From Sporolactobacillus inulinus (GTDB lineage: Bacteria > Bacillota > Bacilli > Bacillales > Sporolactobacillaceae): a DNA stretch of 64,000 nt. Positions 62,768 through 64,000 of the stretch are shown here, in pieces (position 1 is the first letter of the stretch; every line of letters begins with the position of its first letter). The notes below the pieces were generated by a model. The model was given only the letters and a program-made list of their open reading frames with translations. It ran no database searches and was not told the origin of the DNA. A program made the position numbers and the translations under genes. The DNA lies in contig NZ_BJMS01000009.1 of NCBI RefSeq assembly GCF_006539285.1, positions 1 to 64,000 on the forward strand, read 5' to 3'.

Positions 62768-64000
62768 GTGGCTAACAAAGAGAAATTACTGAATCGAACG
62801 CTCGAAGAAGTCATGGGCGATCGTTTCGGTATTTACAGCAAATACATTATTCAAGAGCGCGCGCTTCCAGATGTGAGAGATGGCCTGAAGCCGGTACAGC
62901 GACGCATTCTTTATGCAATGCTCCGAGACGGAAACACAAGTGACAAACCGTTCCGCAAATCGGCAAAAACAGTGGGTAATGTGATCGGTAATTATCACCC
63001 GCACGGCGATTCTTCTGTGTATGAAGCAATGGTACGGATGAGTCAGGACTGGAAAGTACGGATGCCGCTGATTGAGATGCACGGGAATAACGGCAGTCTC
63101 GATGGCGATCCGCCTGCAGCGATGCGCTATACGGAAGCAAGGCTGTCAAAAATTTCCGCAGAACTGCTTCGTGATATTGATGCAAAAACCGTCGATTATA
63201 TTCTCAACTTTGATGATACGACCGAAGAGCCGACCGTATTTCCGTCGAAATTTCCTAATTTGCTGGTCAACGGGTCAACGGGTATATCTGCCGGCTATGC
63301 AACGGAAATCCCGCCGCATTGTCTTTCTGAAATTATTGATGCGACCGTTCATCTGATGGAACATTCAGAGGCTACGGTTGATGATTTGATGCATTTTGTC
63401 AAAGGTCCCGATTTTCCAACTGGCGGCATCGTTCAGGGACTTGAGGGCATTAAGAAGGCCTATCGTACGGGCAAGGGTAAGATTGTGCTCCGCGGCCGCA
63501 CGAAGATTGAGGCACTGCGTACCGGTCGAAAACAGATCATCATCACGGAACTCCCCTATGAGGTCAATAAAGCATTACTGGTGAAGAAAATGGATGAGCT
63601 TCGTCTTGACCATAAGGTCGAAGGTGTATCAGAAGTTAGGGATGAGACGGATCGCAGCGGTATGCGTGTCATTATTGAACTGAAAAAAGACGCAGATCCC
63701 AATGGAATTCTTAATTACTATTTTAAAAATACAGATCTACAGATCACCTATAATTTCAATATGGTGGCTATTGACCGAAAAACACCGCGTCAACTTGGAC
63801 TTAAAGATATTCTTCAAGCCTATATTGTGCATCAGAAAGAAGTTGTTACAAGAAGATCGAAGTACGAGCTCCAAAAGAGCATTGATCGTCAGCATATTGT
63901 TCGCGGCCTTATTAAAGCCATTTCCATTTTGGATGATGTCATTCGAGTGATTCGCAGTTCTAAAGACAAAAAGAATGCCAAACAAAATCTTTCCGAATCG
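62768..64000 (+). CDS. parC: DNA topoisomerase IV subunit A (5' part, cut by the window end)
   Basis: GTG 62768 lies two bases after the parE stop. The visible 411 codons stay open to the window end, about half of the usual length. The winged-helix/tower part has [21 protein letters not shown]. The quinolone region [19 protein letters not shown] has the Ser and Glu usual in susceptible enzymes. The catalytic Tyr is in [12 protein letters not shown] (about 119). ParC is co-expressed with ParE to form topoisomerase IV. Confidence 0.96.
   Translation, partial: MANKEKLLNRTLEEVMGDRFGIYSKYIIQERALPDVRDGLKPVQRRILYAMLRDGNTSDKPFRKSAKTVGNVIGNYHPHGDSSVYEAMVRMSQDWKVRMPLIEMHGNNGSLDGDPPAAMRYTEARLSKISAELLRDIDAKTVDYILNFDDTTEEPTVFPSKFPNLLVNGSTGISAGYATEIPPHCLSEIIDATVHLMEHSEATVDDLMHFVKGPDFPTGGIVQGLEGIKKAYRTGKGKIVLRGRTKIEALRTGRKQIIITELPYEVNKALLVKKMDELRLDHKVEGVSEVRDETDRSGMRVIIELKKDADPNGILNYYFKNTDLQITYNFNMVAIDRKTPRQLGLKDILQAYIVHQKEVVTRRSKYELQKSIDRQHIVRGLIKAISILDDVIRVIRSSKDKKNAKQNLSES

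Overview
The window looks like a chromosomal segment of a low-to-moderate G+C, endospore-forming member of the Bacillales. Supporting genes are a spore-coat transglutaminase (tgl), GpsB, an IDEAL-domain protein, YneF, Zur, AdeR/Ald, a B-type RNase P RNA between gpsB and ypsC, ParE/ParC and a CcpC-type operator before aconitase. GapN, formate-tetrahydrofolate ligase, glutamine-dependent NadE and a CcpA-type cre in front of the menaquinone genes fit a fermentative, lactic-acid-type bacillus. A Sporolactobacillus relative is my guess; it is not proven by the sequence. No phage, transposase, CRISPR array, tRNA or 16S/23S rRNA is visible. Many genes belong to the B. subtilis yne/ypm/ypr/yps neighbourhood but are rearranged.

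Layout. 0.1-3.3 kb: yneF, then the GlcNAc operon nagA-nagB-nagR with a NagR-like operator. 3.6-12.1 kb: acnA, an M20 dipeptidase (-), a GrpB-family protein, a GDSL hydrolase, D-amino-acid transaminase and zwf (-). 12.3-21.3 kb: cshA with a structured leader, an IDEAL protein, an EamA transporter and RNase H-like pair (-), fhs, a flavoprotein (-), trhO and a solitary HicB-like protein. 21.7-28.7 kb: a DHA2 drug exporter, a tgl operon with an unknown partner (-), thyA-dfrA and gapN. 28.8-34.1 kb: two small Sm-like paralogues flanking an ABC-F ATPase that has an attenuator-type leader, then zur, a two-gene membrane operon (-) and a DUF3870 protein.

34.2-45.3 kb: a murein-peptide recycling operon (ldcA-ykfB-ykfC plus a cytosolic SxxK hydrolase), nadE with an ABC exporter, and divergent ald/adeR. 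45.4-51.6 kb: a decayed gene, a DUF1361 membrane protein and menF-menD-menH-menC (menB and menE absent here). 51.7-64 kb: a HAD phosphatase, mrfA-mrfB with a LexA-like box, ypsA, gpsB, rnpB, ypsC, a M32 carboxypeptidase, parE, and parC cut by the window end.

Points most worth a second look are the ABC-F leader, the LexA-like box at mrfAB, a dispersed intergenic repeat family with hairpins sharing conserved ends, the unknown gene overlapping tgl, the cre site on the split men cluster, the pseudogene at 45.5 kb, and the solitary HicB with an operator-like palindrome.
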